Part shown: positions 1-5,681 of the stretch, in pieces
How the letters are laid out: every line of letters begins with the position of its first letter
Position numbering within the stretch: position 1 is the first letter of the stretch
Source: an uncultured Alphaproteobacteria bacterium
Lineage (GTDB): Bacteria > Pseudomonadota > Alphaproteobacteria > Rhizobiales > Aestuariivirgaceae
Direction: 5' to 3'
NCBI GenBank assembly: GCA_937868035.1
Contig: CALMLK010000112.1
Coordinates: 1-5,684 of the forward strand
DNA length: 5,684 nucleotides
Made by a program: the position numbers and the translations under genes
Notes under the pieces: generated by a model
What the model saw: the letters and a program-made list of their open reading frames with translations, nothing else
What the model was told of the DNA's origin: nothing
The model's database searches: none

Positions 1-411
1 GTCCTCCTGCTTTCGGGCGAGCACTTCGTCGCCCGGCGGATCGTCCGAAGCTTCGTCGTAGTCGCCCAGTTCGACGAGAGGCATGGGGGCCTCGCGCCGG
101 ATGCGGTCGATGCGCAGGTTGCGGGCGATGGTAAAGATCCAGGTGGCAACCGAACCGCGGTCGGCCGCATAGAGCATGGCCTTCGACCACACCGCGATCA
201 TGGTTTCCTGCACCAGGTCTTCGGCCTGCTCGGCCGAGGCACCCTTGCGCATCATGAAACTTTTCACCCGCGGGGCAAAATGGTCGAACAGCGCTGCAAA
301 AGCCTGCCGGTCCTTGGACGCGGCCACCTTCGCCAGCAGCGCGGCATGTTCGCGGGCGGCGAAATCAGGCGATTTTCCGCTCGTCACCATGCCCAAAGCC
401 AATGCTGTCAT
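1..411 (-). CDS. ECF-family RNA polymerase sigma factor, RpoE/ECF11-like (partial, C-terminus beyond the window)
   Basis: An alternative sigma factor of the extracytoplasmic function type, directing core RNA polymerase to stress promoters. The visible 137 residues hold conserved region 2 (about residues 36-108): AFAALFDHFAPRVKSF, the acidic core-binding segment AEDLVQETMIAVW (63-75), and region 2.3/2.4 with ATWIFTIARNLRIDRIRRE (89-107), which melts and reads the -10 element. From residue 109 an acidic linker begins; region 4 lies off the left edge. The start at 411 is chosen because AGGAG (minus strand, 425-421) sits 9 nt upstream; the next in-frame ATG (390) has no such site. The HFAPRVKSF and WIFTIARNLRID wording is what I remember of the RpoE-ChrR (ECF11) group, which answers to singlet oxygen and organic peroxide and is paired with a zinc-cupin anti-sigma factor. 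If so, chrR should follow just outside the window. ECF identity is firm; the subgroup is inference. It lies 47 bp behind the CocE-type gene in the same orientation. Confidence 0.93.
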   Translation of the reverse strand, partial: MTALALGMVTSGKSPDFAAREHAALLAKVAASKDRQAFAALFDHFAPRVKSFMMRKGASAEQAEDLVQETMIAVWSKAMLYAADRGSVATWIFTIARNLRIDRIRREAPMPLVELGDYDEASDDPPGDEVLARKQED

Positions 412-420
412 GTACCGTCT

Positions 421-425
421 CTCCT
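421..425 (-). promoter_or_regulatory. Ribosome binding site of the sigma factor gene
   Basis: AGGAG on the minus strand, with 9 nt to the ATG at 411. It decides between the ATG at 411 and the in-frame ATG at 390, in favour of 411. Confidence 0.7.
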
Positions 426-431
426 GCTGGG

Positions 432-461
432 AAATTACGGCACGGTTGCCAAAACGGATTA
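432..461 (-). promoter_or_regulatory. Candidate ECF-type promoter of the sigma factor gene
   Basis: Read on the minus strand, TAATCC (461-456) is followed by exactly 18 nt and then TAATTT (437-432). From memory, the RpoE/ECF11 promoter of Rhodobacter-type bacteria is TGATCC, about 18 nt, then a TA-rich -10, so the -35 differs at one base. The -35 overlaps the stop codon of the upstream hydrolase gene. Transcription would start near 425, giving a leader of only about 15 nt that barely includes the ribosome binding site, which is a weakness. Autoregulation is common in this sigma group. Confidence 0.33.
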
Positions 462-2483
462 CTGCAGCTTGCGCTCGATTTCCTCATTGAACTCCTTCGA
501 GAAAACCTTCTTCTTGCCTTCGAAGGCCTCGATCTGGCCCCAGATGATCCAATGGGTCTTGCTGGCAGTGAGCCGTCCCTTGGTCTCGGTGCGCACAGAC
601 CAGCGTCCGCGCTTGCGGGTTTCTGTCCAATGCGTCTCCATCTTCGCCGAAAGCGGATCATCCGGCAGGATCGTGTAGTATTCGCGTCCCACCCCGCCGA
701 TTTCGAGGCCGTGCGACCTGACCTTGGAGGTTCCGAAATCGTCGATGATCTCCAGCCGCACCTCGCCCGTGGCGGGATCAATCGTCTTCTCGCGCTTGTG
801 GAACGGCTTGCTGATGGTCGTTTGCTTGAGCGGCGGCGCCGACTGCGGTCCGGCGAACACCACTTCCTTCTCGTTTTTCTGCGGCTTGCGGATCGGCAGC
901 GTCAGCGTCGAGGGTCCGGCATGGATGGTGAGTTCCGGCGCCTCCGCCACGGGCCACATCATCGGGAAGTACGTCGTGGAAATGGAGACACGGATCTTGT
1001 GGCCCTTGGGCACCTTCCAGGCAATGTCGTCCAGCTTGATCTTCATCTTGCTGCGCTTGCCGGGTTCGAGCGGCTTTGGCGTCTCGCGGCTGGCGCTCAT
1101 GCAGAGGTTCTGCAGGTGATAGGTGATCCGCGTCGTCTCACCCGAAGGCCAGACGTCATTGAGACGGACCGCCACATGCGCCACCGGCTTGTCAGAGGTG
1201 AAATGGAGGTCGATCGACGGCTGGCCGACGATCTCCATGTCTTCCGTCAGTTCCGGTGAATCGAAGGTGATCGATTGCGCGTCGTCATCGCGCTGGTCGC
1301 CGGGAAATTCCGGTCCGAGCCAGATGATGCAGTATTCACCCCCGTCGAAGCCGCAGGTCTGCCGCGACGAAATCTTCAGGTCCTTTTCCGTGCCCGGCTT
1401 GGGGGCGATGCCGTTGGCCGTGAGGTTCCAGGTGCGGTTGTCCACCGTGCCGTGGCCCCAGAAACTCTCGGAAATCCAGCGCCCGGAGATTTCTTCCGGG
1501 AAGGAGCCAGGCGTGTAGGCGTCCATGAGGTAGACGCGATAGTCGGGATCGAGCGTCACGCCCGTGTTGATGTTCTTGAGATAGAAATCCCACCAGCGCA
1601 GCATTTCCTGCAGGCCGCCGATGCGCGGACCCGGCACCGCAAAATGCGGATACTTGTGCGCCCAAGGCCCGATGATGGCTTTGCGCGGCACACGCATGTT
1701 GCGCATCATGCGGGGAATGGCATTGGAATAGGCGTCGTTCCACCCGCCGATCAGCAGCGTCGGGGTCTGGATCTTGTTCCAGTCCTCGCAGATGGAGCCG
1801 TGCTTCCAATAGGCGTCGCGATGCGGATGCTTCAGCCAGTCGATGAGCAGGAAAGGCTCGTGCGCAAGACGCTCCAGCCACATCTTCTTCCAACCCTTGC
1901 CCACGATCTCGGGATCGGGCGGACGTGACGAATAGGCCAGCATGGTCGCGGCCCAGCCGTGCATCTCATTGAGCACGGTACCGCCCTTGTAGTGCACGTC
2001 ATCTTCATAGCGGTCGTCGGTGGAGCAGAGCGACACGATGGCCTTGAGGGCAGGCGGGCGCAGTGCCGCGACTTGCAGCGCGTTGAAGCCGCCCCACGAG
2101 ATGCCGAACATGCCGACATTGCCCGAACACCATTTCTGCCGGGAAAGCCAGGCGATCACCTCCAGGGCATCTTCCTGTTCCTGGCGGGTGTACTCATCAT
2201 CCATCAGCCCGCCGCTGTCGCCATTGCCACGCATGTCGACGCGGACCGAGGCATAGCCGTGGCCGGCGAAATAGGGGTGGGTGAGCTGGTCGCGCACGAT
2301 GGTGCCGTCGCGCTTGCGATAGGGCAGGAATTCCAGGAGCGCCGGAACAGGGTTCTTCTCGGCATCCACCGGAAGCCAAATCCGCGCCGCCAGCTTGGTG
2401 CCGTCGGAAAGGGGAATGAACAGGTTTTCGATTTCCTTCACCTTGCGCGGGAAGGAGGAGATGACTTTGATGTCTTTGTTCAT
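459..2483 (-). CDS. CocE/NonD family hydrolase (X-Pro dipeptidyl-peptidase S15-like)
   Basis: A complete 674-residue alpha/beta hydrolase of the CocE/NonD family (peptidase family S15, the family of cocaine esterase and X-Pro dipeptidyl-peptidase). The catalytic N-terminal half carries Tyr55 in FLPYRKRDG (oxyanion-hole tyrosine in cocaine esterase), the nucleophile Ser129 in GISWGG, Asp250 in GGWNDAYS and His276 in GPWAHKY, so the triad is complete. A jelly-roll PepX_C domain follows (about 290-540; DMEIVGQPSIDLHF, VPKGHKIRVSIS). The last 130 or so residues form an extension absent from the 574-residue cocaine esterase. No signal peptide or membrane segment is seen, so it is probably cytoplasmic. 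The opening MNKDIKVISSFPRKVKEIENLFIPLSDGT fits what I remember of this subfamily, supporting the start, though the upstream Shine-Dalgarno is weak. The substrate (ester, amide or proline-containing peptide) cannot be told from sequence. It is divergent from the M10 protease gene and 47 bp ahead of the sigma gene. Confidence 0.95.
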   Translation of the reverse strand: MNKDIKVISSFPRKVKEIENLFIPLSDGTKLAARIWLPVDAEKNPVPALLEFLPYRKRDGTIVRDQLTHPYFAGHGYASVRVDMRGNGDSGGLMDDEYTRQEQEDALEVIAWLSRQKWCSGNVGMFGISWGGFNALQVAALRPPALKAIVSLCSTDDRYEDDVHYKGGTVLNEMHGWAATMLAYSSRPPDPEIVGKGWKKMWLERLAHEPFLLIDWLKHPHRDAYWKHGSICEDWNKIQTPTLLIGGWNDAYSNAIPRMMRNMRVPRKAIIGPWAHKYPHFAVPGPRIGGLQEMLRWWDFYLKNINTGVTLDPDYRVYLMDAYTPGSFPEEISGRWISESFWGHGTVDNRTWNLTANGIAPKPGTEKDLKISSRQTCGFDGGEYCIIWLGPEFPGDQRDDDAQSITFDSPELTEDMEIVGQPSIDLHFTSDKPVAHVAVRLNDVWPSGETTRITYHLQNLCMSASRETPKPLEPGKRSKMKIKLDDIAWKVPKGHKIRVSISTTYFPMMWPVAEAPELTIHAGPSTLTLPIRKPQKNEKEVVFAGPQSAPPLKQTTISKPFHKREKTIDPATGEVRLEIIDDFGTSKVRSHGLEIGGVGREYYTILPDDPLSAKMETHWTETRKRGRWSVRTETKGRLTASKTHWIIWGQIEAFEGKKKVFSKEFNEEIERKLQ

Positions 2484-2505
2484 GGAAATTCCGTCTGTTG
2501 GCGCT

Positions 2506-2535
2506 GTTATGCCTTAACTTCAGGGGCAACCGCAA
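2506..2535 (-). promoter_or_regulatory. Weak sigma-70-type promoter candidate for the CocE-type gene
   Basis: On the minus strand TTGCGG (2535-2530), 18 nt, then CATAAC (2511-2506), 22 nt before the start codon. The -10 matches TATAAT at four of six bases and the -35 matches TTGACA at three of six. The repeat GTTAAGGC (2518-2511) lies directly against the -10. The call is weak and rests on pattern only. Confidence 0.22.
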
Positions 2536-2601
2536 CCGGCGCCACGTCTCCGCCCGAAACGCGCTTTGAGAAGGGACTGCCCGGCCCGTTAAGGTTAAGG
2601 C
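2511..2601. repeat. GTTAAGG repeats in the divergent intergenic region (possible operators)
   Basis: GCCTTAAC at 2511-2518 is the exact reverse complement of GTTAAGGC at 2594-2601, and a further GTTAAGG at 2588-2594 overlaps the latter as a head-to-tail direct repeat. A shortened relative, TAAGGC, occurs at 2679-2684. One copy abuts the candidate -10 of the hydrolase gene and the pair overlaps the candidate -10 of the protease gene, so a shared regulator is conceivable. The spacing of the TTAA cores (2 nt) does not fit the CtrA site TTAA-N7-TTAA. Confidence 0.4.
2566..2595 (+). promoter_or_regulatory. Weak sigma-70-type promoter candidate for the M10 protease gene
   Basis: TTGAGA (2566-2571) matches the -35 consensus at five of six bases. 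After 18 nt comes TAAGGT (2590-2595), a poor -10 with three of six. It would give a leader of about 120 nt containing the 12-bp palindrome and the hairpins that cover the ribosome binding site. The -10 overlaps the GTTAAGG direct repeat. Confidence 0.22.
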
Positions 2602-2624
2602 GTGCATTCCCGTGGTCCCTGCAC

Positions 2625-2636
2625 TTTTCATGAAAA
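2625..2636. repeat. Perfect 12-bp palindrome TTTTCATGAAAA
   Basis: A perfect inverted repeat centred between 2630 and 2631. It is extended by TGCA on each side (2620-2623 and 2637-2640) with one unpaired C at 2624. Another nested pair, TGCATT (2603-2608) and AATGCA (2635-2640), surrounds it. The form suits binding by a dimeric helix-turn-helix regulator. It lies about 85 nt before the protease start codon. Confidence 0.45.
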
Positions 2637-2680
2637 TGCAACCATTCGAGTTAGCCCCCTTGCAACCGCAGGAACGCATA

Positions 2681-2718
2681 AGGCTCCCCACGGCAATTTT
2701 TTGAAACTGGGGAGTTTC
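2681..2718 (+). promoter_or_regulatory. Alternative hairpins covering the protease Shine-Dalgarno
   Basis: CTCCCCA (2684-2690) is the exact complement of TGGGGAG (2708-2714). Two G-U pairs and one A-U pair extend the stem to ten pairs (2681-2690 with 2708-2717) around a 17-nt loop. A competing smaller hairpin pairs GAAACT (2703-2708) with AGTTTC (2713-2718) around a GGGG loop. Both involve GGGGAG (2709-2714), the ribosome binding site. The pairing is seen directly; a regulatory role, such as temperature-dependent or switch-like translation, is inference. Confidence 0.4.
2709..2714 (+). promoter_or_regulatory. Ribosome binding site of the M10 protease gene
   Basis: GGGGAG with 7 nt to the ATG at 2722. 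It fixes the start there rather than at the upstream in-frame GTG at 2602, which would add 40 residues of non-serralysin-like sequence. Confidence 0.75.
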
Positions 2719-2721
2719 CAC

Positions 2722-5634
2722 ATGCCTGCTGTCTGGACGAACAATCAGATCGTCAGCAATCTCCTGCGCGATGGCTCAAGCTGGAGTGGCCAAACGGTCA
2801 ACTATTCGTTCTCCGCGGTGGCCCCCGCCATTTCCTTCAATGCCTGGTATGGCGAAGGCAACGGCTTCAGCCCGTTTTCCCAGGCCCAGAAGGACATGGC
2901 CGTCCTGGCGCTGAAACTGTGGGACGACCTGATCTCCGTCGATTTTGTCGAGAACAACGCCGCGCCCCAGATCACGTTGCAGAACTCCACCACCAATGTC
3001 AGCTACGCCCACGCCTACATGCCGGGCGGATCGCCCGGCGGTTCCGTGTGGTTCAACCCGAACTACAATGCCACGACAGGCACCAACGACCTGGTCACGC
3101 CCAAGATCGGCAGCTGGGGTGCGCTCGCCTACATGCACGAGATCGGCCACGCGCTGGGGCTGGATCATCCCGGCGACTACAATGGTGGCAGCCCCACCTA
3201 TGCCGCCAACGCGCTCTATTCGATGGATACGATCCAGTACACGATCATGTCCTATTTCGGCGCCAGCAACACCGGGGCCGACTGGATCGCGAGCGACAAT
3301 CGCTCCTACTATGCCCAGACGCCGATGGTGCACGATATCCTTGCCATCCAGGTCCTCTACGGCGCCGAGACGACCACCCGCACCGGGGACACGCGCTATG
3401 GCTTCAATTCCACCGCCGACAGCGCGATCTATGATTTCACCCAGAACAAGCATCCGATCATGACCTTGTGGGATGCGGCCGGAAATGACTGGCTGGATCT
3501 CTCGGGCTTCACCACGGCGTCGCGCATCGATCTCAACCCCGGCGCCTTCTCCGACTGCGATGCCATGACCAACAACATCGCCATCGCCTATGGTTGCAAC
3601 ATCGAGAATGCCGCTGGCGGCGCGGGCAATGACACCATCCTGGGCAACGCCCTCGCCAACATCCTGAACGGCAATGCAGGCAACGACACGCTGAATGGCG
3701 GCGCTGGCAATGACACGCTGACGGGCGGTGCCGGTGCGGACATCCTGATCGGCGGCGATGGCAACGACATCTTCTACGCCGACATCGCCGACTTCCTGCT
3801 GCAGTTCGATGGTGGCGCGGGCTACGACATCCTCTATCTCAGCGGTACCCAGACCATCACCTACAATTACCTGGCCTATGGCATCGAAGAACTGGTCCTG
3901 ACCGATGCCCCGCCGCCGCCTCCGCCACCACCGCCGCCGGTCACGCTCAATGGCACCACGGCAGCCAACACTCTCACCGGCGGAGATGGTGCGGAAATCA
4001 TCAATGGCCTCGACGGCAATGACATTTTGAACGGCGGTGCCGGGAACGACACGCTCAACGGCGATGCCGGCAACGATACCCTGAACGGCGGTGCCGGGAA
4101 CGATGCGTTGAACGGCGGCCTCGGCACGGACACCGTGAGCTACAGCGACGCGACGGGGGCGATCACCGTCAGCCTCGCCATTGCCACGGCCCAGGCCACG
4201 GGTGGCAGCGGCAGCGACACGCTGAGCGGCATCGAATACCTGCGGGGCTCCGGTTTCGACGACCGGCTGACCGGCTCCACAGCCGGGAACAAGCTGGAAG
4301 GCCTGGATGGCAACGATGTCATCAGCGGCGGAGCGGGAGCCGACAGCATCTACGGCGGCAATGGCAACGACACCTTGAACGGCGACAGCGAAAACGACGT
4401 GATCTACGGCGGCGCTGGCAATGACACCATCAATGGCGGCGCCGGCATCGACGTTGCGTCCTACGTCGACGCCACGGCGACCGTCACGGTCAATCTCGCG
4501 ATCACTTCAGCCCAATCCACGGGCAGTGCCGGCATCGATACGCTCATCTCCATCGAAAGCCTGCGCGGCTCCAACTTCAATGACGTGCTCACCGGCGATG
4601 CGGGCGTCAACAAGCTGGAAGGCATGAACGGCAACGATCTTCTGAGCGGAGGTGCGGGCGTCGACACCTTGATGGGCGGCACCGGCAATGACACGCTCTA
4701 TGGGGATGCCGACAACGACACCCTGAATGGCGGCGCCGGAGACGACATCCTGAACGGCGGTACCGGCACCGACACGGCGACCTATAGCGATGCAACGGCG
4801 GCCGTTACCGTCAGCCTCGCCGTTGTTGTCGCCCAGGCGACGGGCGGCAGCGGCAGCGACACGCTGGTGGACGTCGAAAACCTGTTCGGCTCCGCCTTCG
4901 ACGACTCGCTCAGCGGTTCAACAGGCAACAACACGCTGAGCGGGCTCGCCGGCAATGACGTGCTGAACGGCGGCGACGGCATCGACTCGCTTCTGGGTGG
5001 CGCGGGGGACGACACCCTGAATGGCGACGCCGGAAACGACACGTTGAATGGCGGAGATGGCAACGACACGATCAACGGCGGCCTCGGCACCGATACGGTG
5101 AACTACAGCGATGCCACGGCGGCGGTCACCGTCAACCTCGCGCTGACGGTGCAACAGGCCACCGGCGGCAGCGGCAGCGATACGCTGACAGGAATTGAGA
5201 GCATTCGGGGATCGGCCTTTGCAGACACGCTTACGGGGTCGGCCCTCTCCAACTATCTCTATGGGCTGGATGGCAACGACACACTGTCAGGCGGCGACGG
5301 GGCCGACCGTCTCATCGGCGGCAATGGCGCTGACTCCCTGGCGGGCGGCACCGGCGCGGACATCTTCTATTTCTATACGCTGGCTGAATCCAACCCGGCG
5401 CAATATGACACCATCACCGATTTCACCGATGGCGTTGACAAGATCAACCTGAGCGCCATCGATGCCATTGCAGGCGGCATGAATGATGCCTTCACCTTCG
5501 GCGGGTCGCTGCTGGTCAGCGAGTCCGGGGGGATGACCTTCATCACCGCCGATACCAACGGCGACAGCCTGGTGGATTTCAAGCTCGCCCTCACGGGAAG
5601 CCACACGCTGCACGCCACGGACTTCGTGCTCTAG
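2722..5634 (+). CDS. Secreted serralysin-type M10 metalloprotease with extended RTX module
   Basis: A 970-residue zinc endopeptidase of family M10 (serralysin group), expected to degrade proteins outside the cell. The catalytic domain (about 22-212) has the zinc site HEIGHALGLDH (His139, Glu140, His143, His149) and the Met-turn IMSY (Met176, with Tyr178 the likely extra zinc ligand). The M10 C-terminal domain begins near 213 (YGAETTTRTGDTRYGF), with a first RTX block at 299-352. Ten prolines (397-406) then lead to a second RTX region (420-883), including four copies of a 107-residue repeat. The rest (about 874-970) matches the serralysin C-terminus (DTITDFTDGVDKINLSAID) and ends in DFVL, an acidic residue plus hydrophobic tail as in type I secretion signals. 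There is no Sec signal peptide and only a short N-terminal stretch before the protease fold. It is about twice the size of classical serralysins (about 470 residues). The only cysteines are C279 and C292. No exporter or inhibitor gene is adjacent. Confidence 0.96.
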   Translation: MPAVWTNNQIVSNLLRDGSSWSGQTVNYSFSAVAPAISFNAWYGEGNGFSPFSQAQKDMAVLALKLWDDLISVDFVENNAAPQITLQNSTTNVSYAHAYMPGGSPGGSVWFNPNYNATTGTNDLVTPKIGSWGALAYMHEIGHALGLDHPGDYNGGSPTYAANALYSMDTIQYTIMSYFGASNTGADWIASDNRSYYAQTPMVHDILAIQVLYGAETTTRTGDTRYGFNSTADSAIYDFTQNKHPIMTLWDAAGNDWLDLSGFTTASRIDLNPGAFSDCDAMTNNIAIAYGCNIENAAGGAGNDTILGNALANILNGNAGNDTLNGGAGNDTLTGGAGADILIGGDGNDIFYADIADFLLQFDGGAGYDILYLSGTQTITYNYLAYGIEELVLTDAPPPPPPPPPPVTLNGTTAANTLTGGDGAEIINGLDGNDILNGGAGNDTLNGDAGNDTLNGGAGNDALNGGLGTDTVSYSDATGAITVSLAIATAQATGGSGSDTLSGIEYLRGSGFDDRLTGSTAGNKLEGLDGNDVISGGAGADSIYGGNGNDTLNGDSENDVIYGGAGNDTINGGAGIDVASYVDATATVTVNLAITSAQSTGSAGIDTLISIESLRGSNFNDVLTGDAGVNKLEGMNGNDLLSGGAGVDTLMGGTGNDTLYGDADNDTLNGGAGDDILNGGTGTDTATYSDATAAVTVSLAVVVAQATGGSGSDTLVDVENLFGSAFDDSLSGSTGNNTLSGLAGNDVLNGGDGIDSLLGGAGDDTLNGDAGNDTLNGGDGNDTINGGLGTDTVNYSDATAAVTVNLALTVQQATGGSGSDTLTGIESIRGSAFADTLTGSALSNYLYGLDGNDTLSGGDGADRLIGGNGADSLAGGTGADIFYFYTLAESNPAQYDTITDFTDGVDKINLSAIDAIAGGMNDAFTFGGSLLVSESGGMTFITADTNGDSLVDFKLALTGSHTLHATDFVL
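3616..3777 (+). repeat. First RTX nonapeptide block (residues 299-352)
   Basis: Tandem glycine/aspartate nonapeptides of the form GGxGxDxLx: GGAGNDTIL, a degenerate GNALANILN, GNAGNDTLN, GGAGNDTLT, GGAGADILI and GGDGNDIFY. Such repeats wind into a calcium-loaded parallel beta-roll after secretion. This block corresponds to the beta-roll of classical serralysins. A single further motif, GGAGYDILY, follows at 3811. Confidence 0.9.
3910..3939 (+). other. Ten-proline linker (residues 397-406)
   Basis: Ten consecutive proline codons, mostly CCG with CCT and CCA, join the serralysin-like front part to the extra RTX module. Such a run forms a stiff polyproline II spacer. Translation of runs like this generally depends on elongation factor P. 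A small role in pacing synthesis is conceivable but not shown. Confidence 0.9.
3979..4143 (+). repeat. Second RTX block leading into the 107-residue array
   Basis: Six nonapeptides: GGDGAEIIN, GLDGNDILN, GGAGNDTLN, GDAGNDTLN, GGAGNDALN and GGLGTDTVS. The order GL, GG, GD, GG, GG matches the RTX half of the following long repeats except for one missing nonapeptide. It looks like an incomplete copy lacking its spacer half, cut at the proline run. Confidence 0.8.
4123..5370 (+). repeat. Four tandem copies of a 321-bp (107-residue) RTX higher-order repeat
   Basis: Copies begin at 4123, 4444, 4765 and 5086, each exactly 321 bp apart; the fourth stops near 5370 where the secretion domain begins. 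Each unit opens with a non-RTX segment of about 52 residues (pattern GTDTVSYSDATAAVTVSLA, then AQATGGSGSDTL, GIExLRGSxFDDxLTGS). It continues with six nonapeptides, whose fourth regularly starts GD instead of GG (GDSENDVIY, GDADNDTLN, GDAGNDTLN). The fourth copy keeps only four nonapeptides. Codon choice differs between copies, so they are not recent exact duplications, yet no indel has broken the period. Confidence 0.93.
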
Positions 5635-5638
5635 GCGG

Positions 5639-5681
5639 GCAGGGGCGGGGTCGCTGGCGGCGTCCGAGTCTGGCCCCCTGC
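5639..5681 (+). terminator. Possible terminator stem after the M10 protease gene
   Basis: GCAGGGG (5639-5645) can pair perfectly with CCCCTGC (5675-5681), beginning 5 nt after the stop codon, around a large GC-rich loop of 29 nt. The window ends 3 nt later, so whether a run of T follows is unknown. The large loop makes this a weak call. Confidence 0.25.

Noticed and set aside
402..1259. Long plus-strand open frame (285 codons) opposite the CocE-type gene
   Set aside because: It is antisense to a well-supported gene with an intact catalytic triad, and its product is arginine-, leucine- and histidine-rich low-complexity sequence without recognisable motifs. It is a shadow of GC-rich codon use.
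2588..2601. CtrA-type binding site (TTAA-N7-TTAA)
   Set aside because: The two TTAA cores at 2589 and 2595 are only 2 nt apart, not 7, and no other pair in the intergenic region has the right spacing.
2671..2700. GGAAC at 2671 as the -35 of an EcfG-type general stress promoter
   Set aside because: No CGTT-like -10 occurs 16-17 nt downstream.
2697..2702. Run of six T as an intrinsic terminator or attenuator before the protease gene
   Set aside because: No stable GC-rich hairpin ends directly before the T run; the CTCCCC arm pairs with sequence after it instead.
2602..2721. Upstream GTG start that would add 40 residues to the protease
   Set aside because: The extra residues do not resemble a serralysin N-terminus or signal peptide. 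The strong GGGGAG lies 7 nt before the ATG at 2722, and the upstream part holds palindromes typical of non-coding DNA.
2776..3453. Minus-strand open frame (225 codons) opposite the protease catalytic domain
   Set aside because: The plus strand here encodes the zinc site and Met-turn. The antisense product is a valine/glycine/isoleucine-rich shadow with no known motif.
3588..5090. Series of minus-strand frames with a repetitive PAPPxxVSLP pattern
   Set aside because: They are the reverse complement of the RTX repeats (GGAGNDTL read backwards) and so inherit the repetition. There is no independent evidence of coding.
4123..5370. 321-bp tandem repeat as a mobile element, CRISPR-like array or recent assembly duplication
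   Set aside because: The copies stay in the reading frame, differ at many codon positions, and encode consecutive RTX units of one protein. They are coding repeats.
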